Shown here: positions 36,589 through 45,229 of the stretch, one piece after another
How positions within the stretch are numbered: position 1 is the first letter of the stretch
Layout of the letters: the number at the start of each line of letters is the position of its first letter
Source of the DNA: Prevotella pectinovora
GTDB taxonomy: Bacteria; Bacteroidota; Bacteroidia; Bacteroidales; Bacteroidaceae
Direction of reading: 5' to 3'
DNA: 64,000 nt
Assembly (NCBI RefSeq): GCF_000834015.1
Contig: NZ_JXQI01000010.1
Location: 40,661 to 104,660, forward strand
The notes under the pieces: generated by a model
What the model saw: the letters and a program-made list of their open reading frames with translations, nothing else
What the model was told of the DNA's origin: nothing
Databases searched by the model: none
Program-made: the position numbers and the translations under genes

Positions 36589-36772
36589 GAGCCGCAGCTT
36601 ATCTTATGCAAAGATAACGCAAGGCGAATGCATAATGAAAAAAATGTATTTATTTCTTATGCTGAGGTGCAGCTTATCTTATGCAAAGATAACGCAAACC
36701 GAATGCATAATGAAAAAAATGTATTTATTTCTTATGCTGAGGTGCAGCTTATCTTATGCAAAGATAACGCTT
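36589..36772. repeat. Repeat R3, two complete 75-bp units plus a partial third, upstream of gltD
   Basis: Units begin at 36589, 36664 and 36739, exactly 75 bases apart. Each has G(A)GGTGCAGC, TTATCTTATGCAAAGATAA and, in the complete ones, CGAATGCATAATG followed by an A-run. Each offers TATCTTTG on the minus strand (36609-36616, 36684-36691, 36759-36766), the nearest 41 bases before the gltD start codon. The palindrome TTATCTT...AAGATAA could also be an operator. Translated frames through the array are repeats of the DNA and are not genes. Confidence 0.85.
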
Positions 36773-36977
36773 ATTTCTCAAAGCGATGCATTTTATATGG
36801 ATTATGTAATGATTTCATTTATAACAATAAAAATCGGGACAGCTGATTTTTCTGGTCGGTGGCAAGAGATAATTACATCCTAACATAATATATCGTTATA
36901 TTATCTAATAAAGTGTCATAGTATCATTTTGTGCCTCACTTTAGGTATTATAGTGCATGCTGTCAATGAATTACGTT

Positions 36978-37038
36978 AATGATACTTTTCTGATTGTTTT
37001 ACATAAAAGTATCATTGAAGTATCATTGAAGTATCATC
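36978..37038. repeat. Inverted repeat followed by 11-bp iterated motif
   Basis: AATGATACTTTT pairs with AAAAGTATCATT across 15 bases, and the right arm begins three copies of AAGTATCATTG spaced 11 bases apart (GTATCAT at 37009, 37020 and 37031). Spacing of about one helical turn suggests protein binding on one face. No gene is near on either side. Confidence 0.6.
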
Positions 37039-37198
37039 GGGATGCCTTGATGGAATGAAATTATATGTTTTTTTGATACTGTCCGGTATTGCTTTTGCAA
37101 GCTATATAAGGTCAGACACTTCTCTGGTTTGCCATTTGTTTCGCAAAAAGTCAAAAAGTCAAATCACAATCTTTGGCAAGGAGAACAAAAATACTGGA

Positions 37199-37314
37199 AT
37201 TGGGCACGGTGCTTGCCCAAGTGGGGCACGGTGCTTGCCCCTAATGAGTAACGTGCTTGCCCCTGGTGGGCATAAAAACTGCCAGACGACTGTCCCGTAA
37301 GTTCATGTTGTAGC
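37199..37314. repeat. Dispersed repeat R1, copy c (inverted)
   Basis: On the plus strand three units (TGGGCACGGTGCTTGCCC, GGGGCACGGTGCTTGCCCC, GAGTAACGTGCTTGCCCC) are followed by TGGGCATAAAAACTGCCAGA, GACTGTCCCGTAAG and TTCATGTTGTAGCAT, the reverse complement of the leader of copies a and b. Order and spacing are the same as in the other copies. Confidence 0.75.
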
Positions 37315-37371
37315 ATACCGAACCTTACCGCTGCAAAGATAACAAAGTAATGAATTATGTAATGATAACAC

Positions 37372-37460
37372 TGCCATAACTACCTCTTAAAACATAGTTA
37401 TGGCGGACTTATAAACGATAATACCGCCATAACTATCCTTTTTTATATAGTTATGGCGGT
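37372..37460. other. Two consecutive hairpins with the core CCATAACTA/TAGTTATGG
   Basis: The first hairpin pairs TGCCATAACTA (372-382) with TAGTTATGGCG; the second pairs ACCGCCATAACTAT with ATAGTTATGGCGGT (37423-37460) around ten bases. They are near copies of each other. They lie in the 1158-base gap 36569-37726, which contains no gene that I can support. Confidence 0.6.
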
Positions 37461-37500
37461 GCTATCGCTAATGCATTCAATCTTTCCACGCAAAGAATTT

Positions 37501-37583
37501 TTGGAAAAGTGTTGAAAAATGTATGGTTTTACTTTGGAAAAGTGTAGGAAAAGAGGCATTTTTACCTTGGAAAAGTGTAGGAA
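37501..37583. repeat. 33-bp tandem repeat (three units), second array
   Basis: TTGGAAAAGTGT occurs at 37501, 37534 and 37567, exactly 33 bases apart, with GTAGGAA following in units two and three. The period and the AAAAGTGT core are the same as in the array at 22497-22579. Confidence 0.65.
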
Positions 37584-37666
37584 TTGCTCTGCTCCTGGAG
37601 TGGAAGGAAGGGGAGGGGAAGTAAAATAATGATAATATTGCTCTCGTATACCAACATACATAAAAA

Positions 37667-37694
37667 ACTCCCACACCTCAACAGTTGCGGGAGT
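37667..37694. terminator. Terminator after the polygalacturonase gene
   Basis: ACTCCCAC faces GCGGGAGT with one mismatch around a 12-base loop, flanked by an A-run on one side and a T-run on the other, so it works in both directions. It lies about 33 bases past the polygalacturonase stop. Confidence 0.75.
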
Positions 37695-37726
37695 CTTTTT
37701 ATCTCAAATCAGTTCGTTATCGTTGT

Positions 37727-39139
37727 TCAGAATGTGGCGAACTTGCAGTTCGTCAGTTTCACGTCGGCGCCGGCTTCTATGTCCTTGTCCTTCTTGTTGT
37801 AGAAGAATGTGGAGTTGTCTATTGTTATGCCTTTCAGACAACTGTAGCCTGGCAGTCCGTGGGCGCTGACGGCAGTTTCGCAACCGCGGCACACCACGTT
37901 GCTGATATGTATGTCGCTCCATTCCGGCACGCATTCAGCGTTCTGTGGAACAGTGACCTTGCCGTTGTCCTCTTTCACGCTGTATTTCTTGTCGGCATAA
38001 GTGCATTCAAAGATTATTGCCTCGTCCTTGATGTCAGTCATCACGATGTCGCTTACGTAGATGTTCTCCGTCTTACCGCCTCTGCCGATGCCGCTCTTGA
38101 AGCGCAGTCCGGTATCAGTGCCTGAGAAGCGGTTCTTGCGCACCACGATGTTCTTCATGCCGTTTGAGAATTCCGATCCTATCACGAATCCTCCGTGTGC
38201 ATGATACACCGTGTTGTTCTCTATCAGAATGTTCTCGCATGGTCCGTCGGGAGCAGCCTTCTTTCCTGCTCCTCCCTTCATGCAGATACCGTCGTCGCCG
38301 GCATCGATGGTGTTGTTCACTATCAATACGTTCTTGCAGCAGCTGATATCGAGGGCGTCACCGTTCTGTGCGTTCCATGGGCAGCGGATGGTCACTCCGT
38401 CCACCACCACGTTTGTGCATCGGGTAGGGATGAGGTGGAACTTTGGCGAATTCTGTATCGTCACTCCGCTCACCAGCACTCTGTCGCAGTCTGTCAGTCT
38501 TATGAGGTGTGTTCTCAAGCTCTCCTGTGCCTGTGGCGTGTCGGCGATGTTGCCGAAATGCTTCAGGTTGAACGGAAACCACAGTTTGCCGCCGTCGGTC
38601 TGTGTGCCGCCCATCTCGTTATACTGCTTCCATTCCACATCGCTCACCTTCGAACGCTTCACCGGGCGCCATACGGCACCGTTGCCGTCGATGATTCCCT
38701 CTCCTGTGATACTGATGTTCTTGCGCTTGCTGGCACTGATGAGTGGTGAGCATTTCTTGTCTCTCACTCCGTCTTTGGTCTTGAAATGCTGCGTGCGGTC
38801 TGGTGTGGCGAGAATTATGGCGTTCTTCTCGAGATGAAGGTCTATGTTGTCCTTCAGCGAGATAAGTCCGGTGAGCCATATTCCTTGCGGCACGATAAGG
38901 TGTCCGCCGCCTTTTTTGTCGAGAGCCTTGATGGCCTTTTCAAATGCCGCAGTGTTTAGCGTCAGTCCGTCGCCCACGGCTCCGAAATCCGTCAGGTTCA
39001 CGCTGTAGTCGGGGATGGTTGCCAGCACTGGCTGCTCCATCTTCACCGGCAGGTTCTGGTAGTATTTGCCATAATCGTTGGCAAACGCCGCGGTGAGGCT
39101 TGTCAGCATCGCCACGACAACCATAAGAGTCTTTTTCAT
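37727..39139 (-). CDS. Polygalacturonase (glycoside hydrolase family 28)
   Basis: A 470-residue beta-helix hydrolase that splits galacturonic acid linkages in pectin. It has a signal peptide (cleaved near AFAND). Family 28 motifs are present: QNGDALDIS, the catalytic Asp pair in DAGDDGICMKGG, the His of YHAHGGFVIGSE and RFKSG. The opening segment NLTDFGAVGDG is typical. There is no sorting domain, so it is probably periplasmic or outer-membrane associated. With the pectate lyase at 34-35 kb and RhaD it points to pectin use, though no SusCD pair is in the window. Confidence 0.92.
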   Translation of the reverse strand: MKKTLMVVVAMLTSLTAAFANDYGKYYQNLPVKMEQPVLATIPDYSVNLTDFGAVGDGLTLNTAAFEKAIKALDKKGGGHLIVPQGIWLTGLISLKDNIDLHLEKNAIILATPDRTQHFKTKDGVRDKKCSPLISASKRKNISITGEGIIDGNGAVWRPVKRSKVSDVEWKQYNEMGGTQTDGGKLWFPFNLKHFGNIADTPQAQESLRTHLIRLTDCDRVLVSGVTIQNSPKFHLIPTRCTNVVVDGVTIRCPWNAQNGDALDISCCKNVLIVNNTIDAGDDGICMKGGAGKKAAPDGPCENILIENNTVYHAHGGFVIGSEFSNGMKNIVVRKNRFSGTDTGLRFKSGIGRGGKTENIYVSDIVMTDIKDEAIIFECTYADKKYSVKEDNGKVTVPQNAECVPEWSDIHISNVVCRGCETAVSAHGLPGYSCLKGITIDNSTFFYNKKDKDIEAGADVKLTNCKFATF

Positions 39140-39264
39140 TTCGTTTTGTTTCTTTGATTAGTTAGTAAAATCTCTATCCTGATTCGTATTAACCCCAGCG
39201 GTCATCAGACCGTTTATTGTGTCATCTCATGACTGCTTGTGGCTAAAACCATTCGTTTGTGCTA

Positions 39265-39295
39265 CAAAAGTACGTATTACAAGGATGTACCCCAA
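39265..39295 (-). promoter_or_regulatory. Promoter of the polygalacturonase gene
   Basis: On the minus strand TTG, 20 bases, TACTTTTG fits the consensus. It predicts a leader of about 120 bases, which contains a small R2-related sequence (GGTCATCAGACCGTTT at 39203). Confidence 0.55.
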
Positions 39296-39343
39296 ATCCC
39301 CTGTAGTATTTTAATTTAAATTATTGAAGTTTCGCAAGTTTTC

Positions 39344-39529
39344 AACCCAAATCGGTCGTTAGGGCTTGCCTGGATTTTGTTTTTTTAGAAGAGTGGATTT
39401 TGTTTGGCTTTTAATGAGTAATAGCGAGCTATTGCGAATTAAAAACGAGCAAAAGACACCTTATAAAAAGCAAAAGACTGCAAGCAGTCATTAGCTAATT
39501 TTATAACGGCCTAATGGCCGTTTTGGGTT
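39344..39529. repeat. Dispersed repeat R2, single inverted copy
   Basis: It runs from AACCCAAATCGGTCGTTAGG to GGCCTAATGGCCGTTTTGGG and is the reverse complement of one B block plus one A block of the array at 44838-45214. Internal palindromes are AATAGCGAGCTATT and GACTGCAAGCAGTC. It fills a third of the 558-base gap between two divergent genes. Confidence 0.85.
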
Positions 39530-39655
39530 CAACACGCATGTATATCTTGCCCTTCTTCTTGGCTCGCCATGTGTATACCTCCTTTTCTCCTACCCAAATC
39601 TTCCATCAGTTTGATTTTCTTGAGGTAAAAATGTGTGATAAAGGTTATTTATGAC

Positions 39656-39663
39656 TATATTTG
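39656..39663 (+). promoter_or_regulatory. -7 element of the HD-domain gene
   Basis: TATATTTG, in the context ATGACTATATTTGCG that closely resembles the recA promoter, lies 34 bases before the ATG at 39698. No clear -33 element is seen. Confidence 0.5.
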
Positions 39664-39697
39664 CGTCTTGAAAAGAAAACACGATAAAAAAGTAGAC

Positions 39698-40330
39698 ATG
39701 AAAATAGATATTTCAGAATGCAAGGAGGAGTTCCTCCAGCTGCTTCGCTCCACGGAGCGAGAGGGAGTGGAAGACCTGATAGACAACCTGGAAGAGCAAG
39801 GCTTCTTCACCGCACCGGCATCCGCCGGCCATCATCTCAATGTGGAGGGAGGTCTTGTCAGGCATTCTCTCAACACCTGCAAGGCGGCGCTCGCCATCTG
39901 GGAGGGGATGAAGACTCTGGAGCCATCGCTCGCCACCGAGGTGAAACGCGAAAGCATAATCATCGCTTCGCTCCTGCACGACGTTTGCAAGAGCGACATC
40001 TACAAACGCTCAGTGAAGAAGCGCAAGAACGCACTCGGACAGTGGGAAGACACCGAGGGCTACAAGGTGACATACAAGAATTTCCCTATGGGCCACGGCG
40101 AGAAATCGCTCGTGATGATACTGCTCGGCGGCATCGACCTCTACGACGACGAGATGCTTGCCATACGCTGGCACATGGGAGCCTGGGGACTCAACCAGAA
40201 CAGTTTTGAAGACGTGAGAAGCTTCGATACCGCACAGAAGCTCTATCCCCTCGTGCCAATCATCCACGCTGCCGACGGTATGGCGGCAAACGTGATGGAG
40301 CGCACCGGAGAAGAAATCGACGACATGTAA
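39698..40330 (+). CDS. HD-domain phosphohydrolase
   Basis: A 210-residue cytoplasmic protein with an HD domain. Metal-binding residues are visible as His in GGLVRHSLNT, the His-Asp pair in ASLLHDVCK, and a later His in RWHMGAWG. The family hydrolyses phosphate esters of nucleotides or acts as an RNA-related hydrolase, but the substrate cannot be told from the sequence. The ATG at 39698 gives a compact family-like start. It is separated by about 60 bases from the transglutaminase-like gene. Confidence 0.8.
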   Translation: MKIDISECKEEFLQLLRSTEREGVEDLIDNLEEQGFFTAPASAGHHLNVEGGLVRHSLNTCKAALAIWEGMKTLEPSLATEVKRESIIIASLLHDVCKSDIYKRSVKKRKNALGQWEDTEGYKVTYKNFPMGHGEKSLVMILLGGIDLYDDEMLAIRWHMGAWGLNQNSFEDVRSFDTAQKLYPLVPIIHAADGMAANVMERTGEEIDDM

Positions 40331-40389
40331 CCCCCTTGCTTCTCCTGCAATAATCCAATACTAACCTGTTGATAAAAAACACTGATAAT

Positions 40390-43086
40390 ATGAAACATAC
40401 ACTATATACCACGGCACTCCTCGCCTGTATGGCGGCAGCGAATATGCCGGCAATGATCTCAGCTTCCGACAATATGGCGGTTGAGACGGCAATGGCTCAA
40501 GAGAAAACACAGCAGCATTTCCTCACCGATGCAGCCTATCGGCAAAAGGTGGAAGAGGATTTCCAGAAACGCAAAGCCATTATTGGCGGAAATTTCTGCA
40601 ATGTGGCGAAACTCTCGGCCACTCAGGCAGAACTCGAGGCATTGCAGTTTCTCTATGCCTATATGCCGCTCGCCGACATTACCGACCATACCGTCGAATA
40701 TTATCTCGCCAATGTGAGGGCGAGCAACAAGGCACGGCAGCAGATGGCATGGGGCAAGAATGTGCCCGAACTGCTGTTCCGCCACTTCGTGCTGCCGGTG
40801 AGAGTGAACAACGAGGAACTCGACGACGCACGCAGCGTGTTTTACGACGAACTGAAAGACCGCATCGCCGGACTGTCGATGCGGGACGCTATATTGGAGA
40901 TAAACCACTGGTGTCATGAGAAGGTGACCTACCAACCCTCCGACCCACGCACCTCCTCACCACTCGCCACCGTGAGATCGGCCTACGGCAGATGCGGCGA
41001 GGAGAGCACTCTGCTCGTGGCAGCGCTCAGGGCGATGGGCATACCGGCACGACAGGTATACACGCCACGCTGGGCACATACCGACGACAACCACGCATGG
41101 GTGGAAGCATGGGCAGACGGCAAATGGTATTTCCTCGGAGCCTGCGAACCGGAACCGGTGCTCGATCTCGGATGGTTCAACGCTCCTGCATCCAGGGCCT
41201 TGCTGATGCACACCAGAGTGTTCGGATATTACGACGGACCGGAGGAGGTGCTCCTGCGCACTCCCTGCAACACGGAGATAAACCTCATCGGAAACTATGG
41301 CGAGACGGCAAACGTGGATTTCACCATCGTTGATGAGAACGGTGTGCCGGTTAGCGGAGCCCGTGTGGACTTCTGCATTTACAACTATGCCGAATACTGT
41401 CCGGTAGTGGCGAAATTCACCGACGCCGCCGGTCATACGAGTCTCACGGCTGGCAAGGGCGACATGATGGTGTGGGCGTCAAAAGACGGCAAGTATGGCT
41501 TCGCCAAAGTGGCGTTTGCCACAGACAAGGCGCTGCGCATCAGTCTCAGCCATAACGTGGCGGTGAGAGAACAGAGCGAGGCGACGGATTCGTTCGACAT
41601 CGTGCCACCGCCAGAGAAAGCCAACGTGCCGTTCGTCTCGCCAGAGCAGAGGGCAGAGAACAACCGCCGCTTTGAATACGAAGACTCGCTGCGCCATGCC
41701 TATCTCGCCACATTCTATACACACGAGAGTGCTGTCAACGCCTTGAAGGGAAAGGTGGTGGGAGCCAGCGCCGAAGGACTGCAGCGACTGGCTACATTCC
41801 TCGAGAAATCGAGCGGCAACCATCAGGTGATTCTCGATTTCATCACCAAGAATGCCGTGTCGGCAGAGAAGACGCAGAGGGTGACAGACCTTCTCGCCAC
41901 GCTCAGCGACAAAGACCTGCGCGACATTAGGATGGCTATCCTCGACGACAGCTATGCCGCCGGCACACAGCTCTCGCCCAGAGTGGAGAACGAGATGATA
42001 ACCCGTACGTTCAAGGCGGAATTCCGCTCGATGTTCTCCGACAAGGAAAGGCGGAAATTCCAGAAGAATCCTCTGGAACTCGTGAAATGGATAAAGAAGA
42101 ACATCAGGATGAACCCCGACAAGAAGTCGCCGATGATAGCGCAGACTCCGATGGGGGCATACGATTATAAGATTACCGACAGGCGCTCGCGCAACATCCT
42201 CTTCGTGGATATGGCGCGCAGCTTCGACATCGAGGCACGTGTAGACCCCGTTACCGGCAAGACGCAATACAAGGCTGAAGGCAAGTGGGCGGACGTGAAC
42301 TTCGAGAAGGTGGTGAAGCAGGTGGCGCCACAGGGCACTCTGATGCTCCGTTATGAGAAGAATGCCATCGTTGACGACCCTAAGTATTTCAGTCATTTCA
42401 CCATCAGCCGCATCAATGCCAACGGCACCACATCGCTGCTCGAATATCCGGAAGAAGGCACCACCTGGGGCTCCACGTTCAAGGATGGCGTGAGTCTCGA
42501 TGCCGGTCAGTATCTGCTCGTTACGGGTATGCGCCTCGCCAGCGGAGCCGTGAAGTCGGAGGCCAGACTTTTCTCCGTGGAGGAGGGCAAGACCACTGAC
42601 CTGGACCTGAAGATACGCACATCGCCGACCGACGTCTCCGTGATTGGGTCGTTCAATTCCGAAGCCAAGTTCCAGACGCTCGACGGCAGGGAAGTGACAT
42701 TCCTCTCGCAGACGGGCAGAGGGTATTTCATCACCGGACTGATCGGCGTGGGACAAGAGCCTACCAACCATGCGCTGAAAGACATCGCCAAGGTGGCGGC
42801 GGAATTCGACAAGTGGGGCAGACCTCTCGTGCTGCTCTTCGAGGATGAGGCTGCCGCAAAGAAGTTCAATGCCAAGGAATTCCCCGGTCTGCCCAAGAAC
42901 ATCATCTTCGGTATAGATGCCGGTGGCGCCGTGCGTCAGGAAATATCCGAGAACATGAAACTCTCAAACAAGTCGCTCTCGCCAATCTTCTTCATCTCCG
43001 ACACGTTCAACCGCGTGGTGTTCCTCAAGCAGGGATACACCATCTCGCTCGGCGAACAGATGGAGCAGGTGATAAGAACTCTGTGA
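40390..43086 (+). CDS. Secreted transglutaminase-like protein
   Basis: An 898-residue exported protein (signal peptide MKHTLYTTALLACMAAANMP). A transglutaminase/protease fold lies at about residues 165-270 with the catalytic Cys in YGRCGEES, His in DDNHAWVEAW and a likely Asp shortly after. This is followed by an Ig-like or carboxypeptidase-regulatory segment (NVDFTIVDENGVPVSGARVD) and a long C-terminal part that ends in a thioredoxin-like region (PLVLLFEDEAAAKKF). Related proteins are found in gut Bacteroidota and may act on peptides or glycans. The ATG at 40390 was chosen because the signal peptide starts there. Confidence 0.78.
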   Translation: MKHTLYTTALLACMAAANMPAMISASDNMAVETAMAQEKTQQHFLTDAAYRQKVEEDFQKRKAIIGGNFCNVAKLSATQAELEALQFLYAYMPLADITDHTVEYYLANVRASNKARQQMAWGKNVPELLFRHFVLPVRVNNEELDDARSVFYDELKDRIAGLSMRDAILEINHWCHEKVTYQPSDPRTSSPLATVRSAYGRCGEESTLLVAALRAMGIPARQVYTPRWAHTDDNHAWVEAWADGKWYFLGACEPEPVLDLGWFNAPASRALLMHTRVFGYYDGPEEVLLRTPCNTEINLIGNYGETANVDFTIVDENGVPVSGARVDFCIYNYAEYCPVVAKFTDAAGHTSLTAGKGDMMVWASKDGKYGFAKVAFATDKALRISLSHNVAVREQSEATDSFDIVPPPEKANVPFVSPEQRAENNRRFEYEDSLRHAYLATFYTHESAVNALKGKVVGASAEGLQRLATFLEKSSGNHQVILDFITKNAVSAEKTQRVTDLLATLSDKDLRDIRMAILDDSYAAGTQLSPRVENEMITRTFKAEFRSMFSDKERRKFQKNPLELVKWIKKNIRMNPDKKSPMIAQTPMGAYDYKITDRRSRNILFVDMARSFDIEARVDPVTGKTQYKAEGKWADVNFEKVVKQVAPQGTLMLRYEKNAIVDDPKYFSHFTISRINANGTTSLLEYPEEGTTWGSTFKDGVSLDAGQYLLVTGMRLASGAVKSEARLFSVEEGKTTDLDLKIRTSPTDVSVIGSFNSEAKFQTLDGREVTFLSQTGRGYFITGLIGVGQEPTNHALKDIAKVAAEFDKWGRPLVLLFEDEAAAKKFNAKEFPGLPKNIIFGIDAGGAVRQEISENMKLSNKSLSPIFFISDTFNRVVFLKQGYTISLGEQMEQVIRTL

Positions 43087-43122
43087 TAAAAAGTTTGATA
43101 AATAATCAATAATAGGAATAAC

Positions 43123-44032
43123 ATGATATCAAAGGAAGAAGTACGTGAGCTGTTGACAAGCACTGAGACATATAGAATTGAGCGTACTGTTTCAACGGGA
43201 GATATGGATAAGTTCCAAGAAGCAATATGTGCCTTCTCGAATGATTTACCTAATTCTAAAAAGAATGGGTATCTGATTATTGGTGCATATGATAATGGAA
43301 ATTTATCTGGATTGAAGGTTGATGATGATTTGCTAAAGAAGATTTCGGCCATACGTTCAAATGGTAATATATTGCCCCTTCCTATTATGTCGGTTGAAAG
43401 ATTTGAATATGAGGATGGAGAATTACTTGTGGCTGAAGTTTCGCCATCATTGGTCCCTCCTGTACGATATCGTGGTAGGACATATGCATAGAGATTACCA
43501 ATCCAATATGCCAATACGACTTTATCAATATGAAGATCGAATTGAAATTCTTAATGCTGGAGGCCTGTATGGCGAGGCTCGTCCTGAGAACTTCCCAACG
43601 GTAAATGATTATCGTAATCCTATTGTTGCAGAAGCTATGCGTGGATTGAAGTATGTTAACATGTTCAATCGTGGAATTCAACGTGTAAAGAATCTCTTGC
43701 AAGAGAATGGTAATCCAGAACCAGAGTTCAATGTGGACAAGATTACAGCTTTTGAGGTAGTCGTGAGGCCTTCCTTATCACTTAACTTGGTCACTGATGA
43801 AAAAAACGTGACTAAGTCAGTGACTAAGTTGAATGACACGCTTAATGATGTAATTGAATTTTGTTATACTCCTCGAAGTATGACTGAAATAATGGAGCAT
43901 CTTGGCCTTAAACACAGATACAATGTTAAGCATCGCTATATTGATCCACTTATAGAGGGTGGTTTTTTGGTTATGACTATTCCTGAAAAGCCTAATAGCC
44001 GAAGCCAAAAGTACAAACGGGTATTGACTTAG
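43123..44032 (+). pseudogene. AlbA/Schlafen-type ATP-binding regulator with an internal deletion
   Basis: The 5' part (122 codons, to TAG at 43489-43491) is the AlbA_2/Schlafen domain: LVAEVSPSLVPPVRYRGRTY is the usual closing segment. The 3' part, in another frame, resumes with HRDYQSNMPIRLYQYEDRIE and continues through a winged-helix C-terminus. In full-length members roughly 150-200 residues lie between RGRTY and the HRDY segment; these are missing here, and the join is at GACATATGCATAGAGATTAC. This is an internal deletion with a frame change, not a point frameshift. The DNA is clearly AT-richer than the neighbours, suggesting an acquired gene. Confidence 0.75.
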
Positions 44033-44149
44033 TCACTTAACTTGGTCACTGACGAGTGACCAAGTTGATATTATAGAGTATGAATAATTTGTCGCGCGAT
44101 AATTAAACCAACAACATACAAAGATATGATTGAGATTTTGAAATATTTC

Positions 44150-44614
44150 CTTTTGGAATCCCTTCCAAAGGAAAACAAGAGAAGTTTGCTGCCGTATATA
44201 AACAGGCCGATAAATCAAGAAGAAACTTCGTTCGATTCTGTGGATCAAGTATAGCATCAAGGATAATGATGTTTTTGAAAAGGCATACCAATATATTGAA
44301 ATGTATTTCCGCAATGCCCTTGTTCGTACCAACTACCGCAATCCTTCAAAAGGTATAGAACCCACAAGTCATTCCTTGCAAAGTTCTTCCGGAATTTGAT
44401 GTTGGGCGAACATCATGAACTGAAGAACCGCTATATGCTGATTGGTTATAGTGATGTGGATGACACCCATACAAGTCCCCATACAAGCTTTGATGAAACA
44501 GTATCTGCGTTATCTGAAAAATATAAAGCGGTTAATCATTGCGATTGGCACAGTGAAGGACTGGAGGTATATAATCGATTAAACTTCAAACCGTTTGATG
44601 ACCGTTTTAGGTGA
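44150..44614 (+). pseudogene. Broken accessory gene, possibly Fic-like C-terminal region
   Basis: Pieces in different frames read as one protein: IKDNDVFEKAYQYIEMYFRN, ALVRTNYRNP, then after a frame change THKSFLAKFFRNLMLGEHHE and LKNRYMLIGYSDVDD to a stop at 44614. The pattern of YLEMFFRNALVR and KSFL..FFRNLLLGE is reminiscent of the C-terminal half of Fic-type accessory proteins, but I cannot confirm this. At least one frameshift and a missing N-terminal half are clear. Confidence 0.4.
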
Positions 44615-44629
44615 AATATACAAGACTGA

Positions 44630-44700
44630 AAATTCTCCCCCTGGCGTGGGGAATGAAACCCCACATTAGGGGGGACTGTTCCCCACGCCGTGGGGGATTT
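44630..44700. other. GC-rich nested hairpin
   Basis: TCCCCCTGGCGTGGGGA pairs with TCCCCACGCCGTGGGGGA (one mismatch, one bulge), and the loop itself contains ACCCCACATTAGGGGG, a second stem. It is flanked by AAAAT and ATTTT, so it may end transcription from either side. Its base composition is very unlike the AT-rich remnant next to it. Confidence 0.65.
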
Positions 44701-44788
44701 TAGACATATATTCTTGTCGGCGTAATTATTTGGCTGATTCATCTGACAAAGCCGTTTTTTCACCGTCACCAGGTATAACAATGACAAG

Positions 44789-44834
44789 CCCATTGGCGGA
44801 GTTAATTGTGCATTATATTAATTCCGCCAATGGG
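44789..44834. terminator. Inverted repeat, probable terminator
   Basis: CCCATTGGCGGA faces TCCGCCAATGGG, extended by GTTAATT/ATTAATT, with about a ten-base loop. It immediately precedes the R2 array. Confidence 0.5.
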
Positions 44835-44837
44835 TTA

Positions 44838-45214
44838 AACCCAAAACGGTCATTAGGCCGTTTATTGTATTTTATATTTACTGCTTGCAGTCTTTTGTTT
44901 TTTATAAGGCGTCTTTTGCTTGTTTTTAATTCGTAATAGCTCGCTATTACTCATTAAACCCAAAACGGTCATTAGTCCGTTCAATGTATAATTTTAATAA
45001 CTGCTTGCAGTCTTTTGCTTTTTATAAGGCGTCTTTTGCTTGTTTTTAATTCGCAATAGCTCGCTATTACTCATTAAAAGCCAAACAAAATCCACTCTTC
45101 TAAAAAAGCAAAATACAAGCAAGCCCTAATGACCGATTTGGGTTAAAAGCCAAACAAAATCCACTCTTCTAAAAGAACAAAATCCAGGCAAGCCCTAATG
45201 ACCGATTTGGGTTA
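44838..45214. repeat. Dispersed repeat R2, tandem array (A, A', B, B')
   Basis: Block A (44838-44956, 119 bases) begins AACCCAAAACGGTCATTAG and is repeated as A' (44957-45076). Block B (45077-45145, 69 bases) ends CCTAATGACCGATTTGGG and is repeated as B' (45146-45214). The single copy at 39344-39529 contains one B and one A in reverse. Shorter pieces of the same core occur at 5264, 8650, 12530, 14586, 33806, 39196 and 50303, always between genes. Confidence 0.88.
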
Positions 45215-45229
45215 AGCGAAGGCTTTCTC

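Noticed and set aside
36587..36883. Open frame with repeated SLSYAKITQ..CIMKKMYLF units
   Set aside because: It is only a translation of the 75-bp repeat R3, in the direction opposite to its promoter-like elements; nothing supports a protein.
37501..37583. Possible short CRISPR array (33-bp spacing)
   Set aside because: Only three partly conserved units without distinct spacers and no cas genes nearby; the period covers repeat and filler together.
41479..42771. 430-codon minus-strand frame opposite the transglutaminase-like gene
   Set aside because: Shadow of the plus-strand gene, which has a signal peptide and a catalytic triad.
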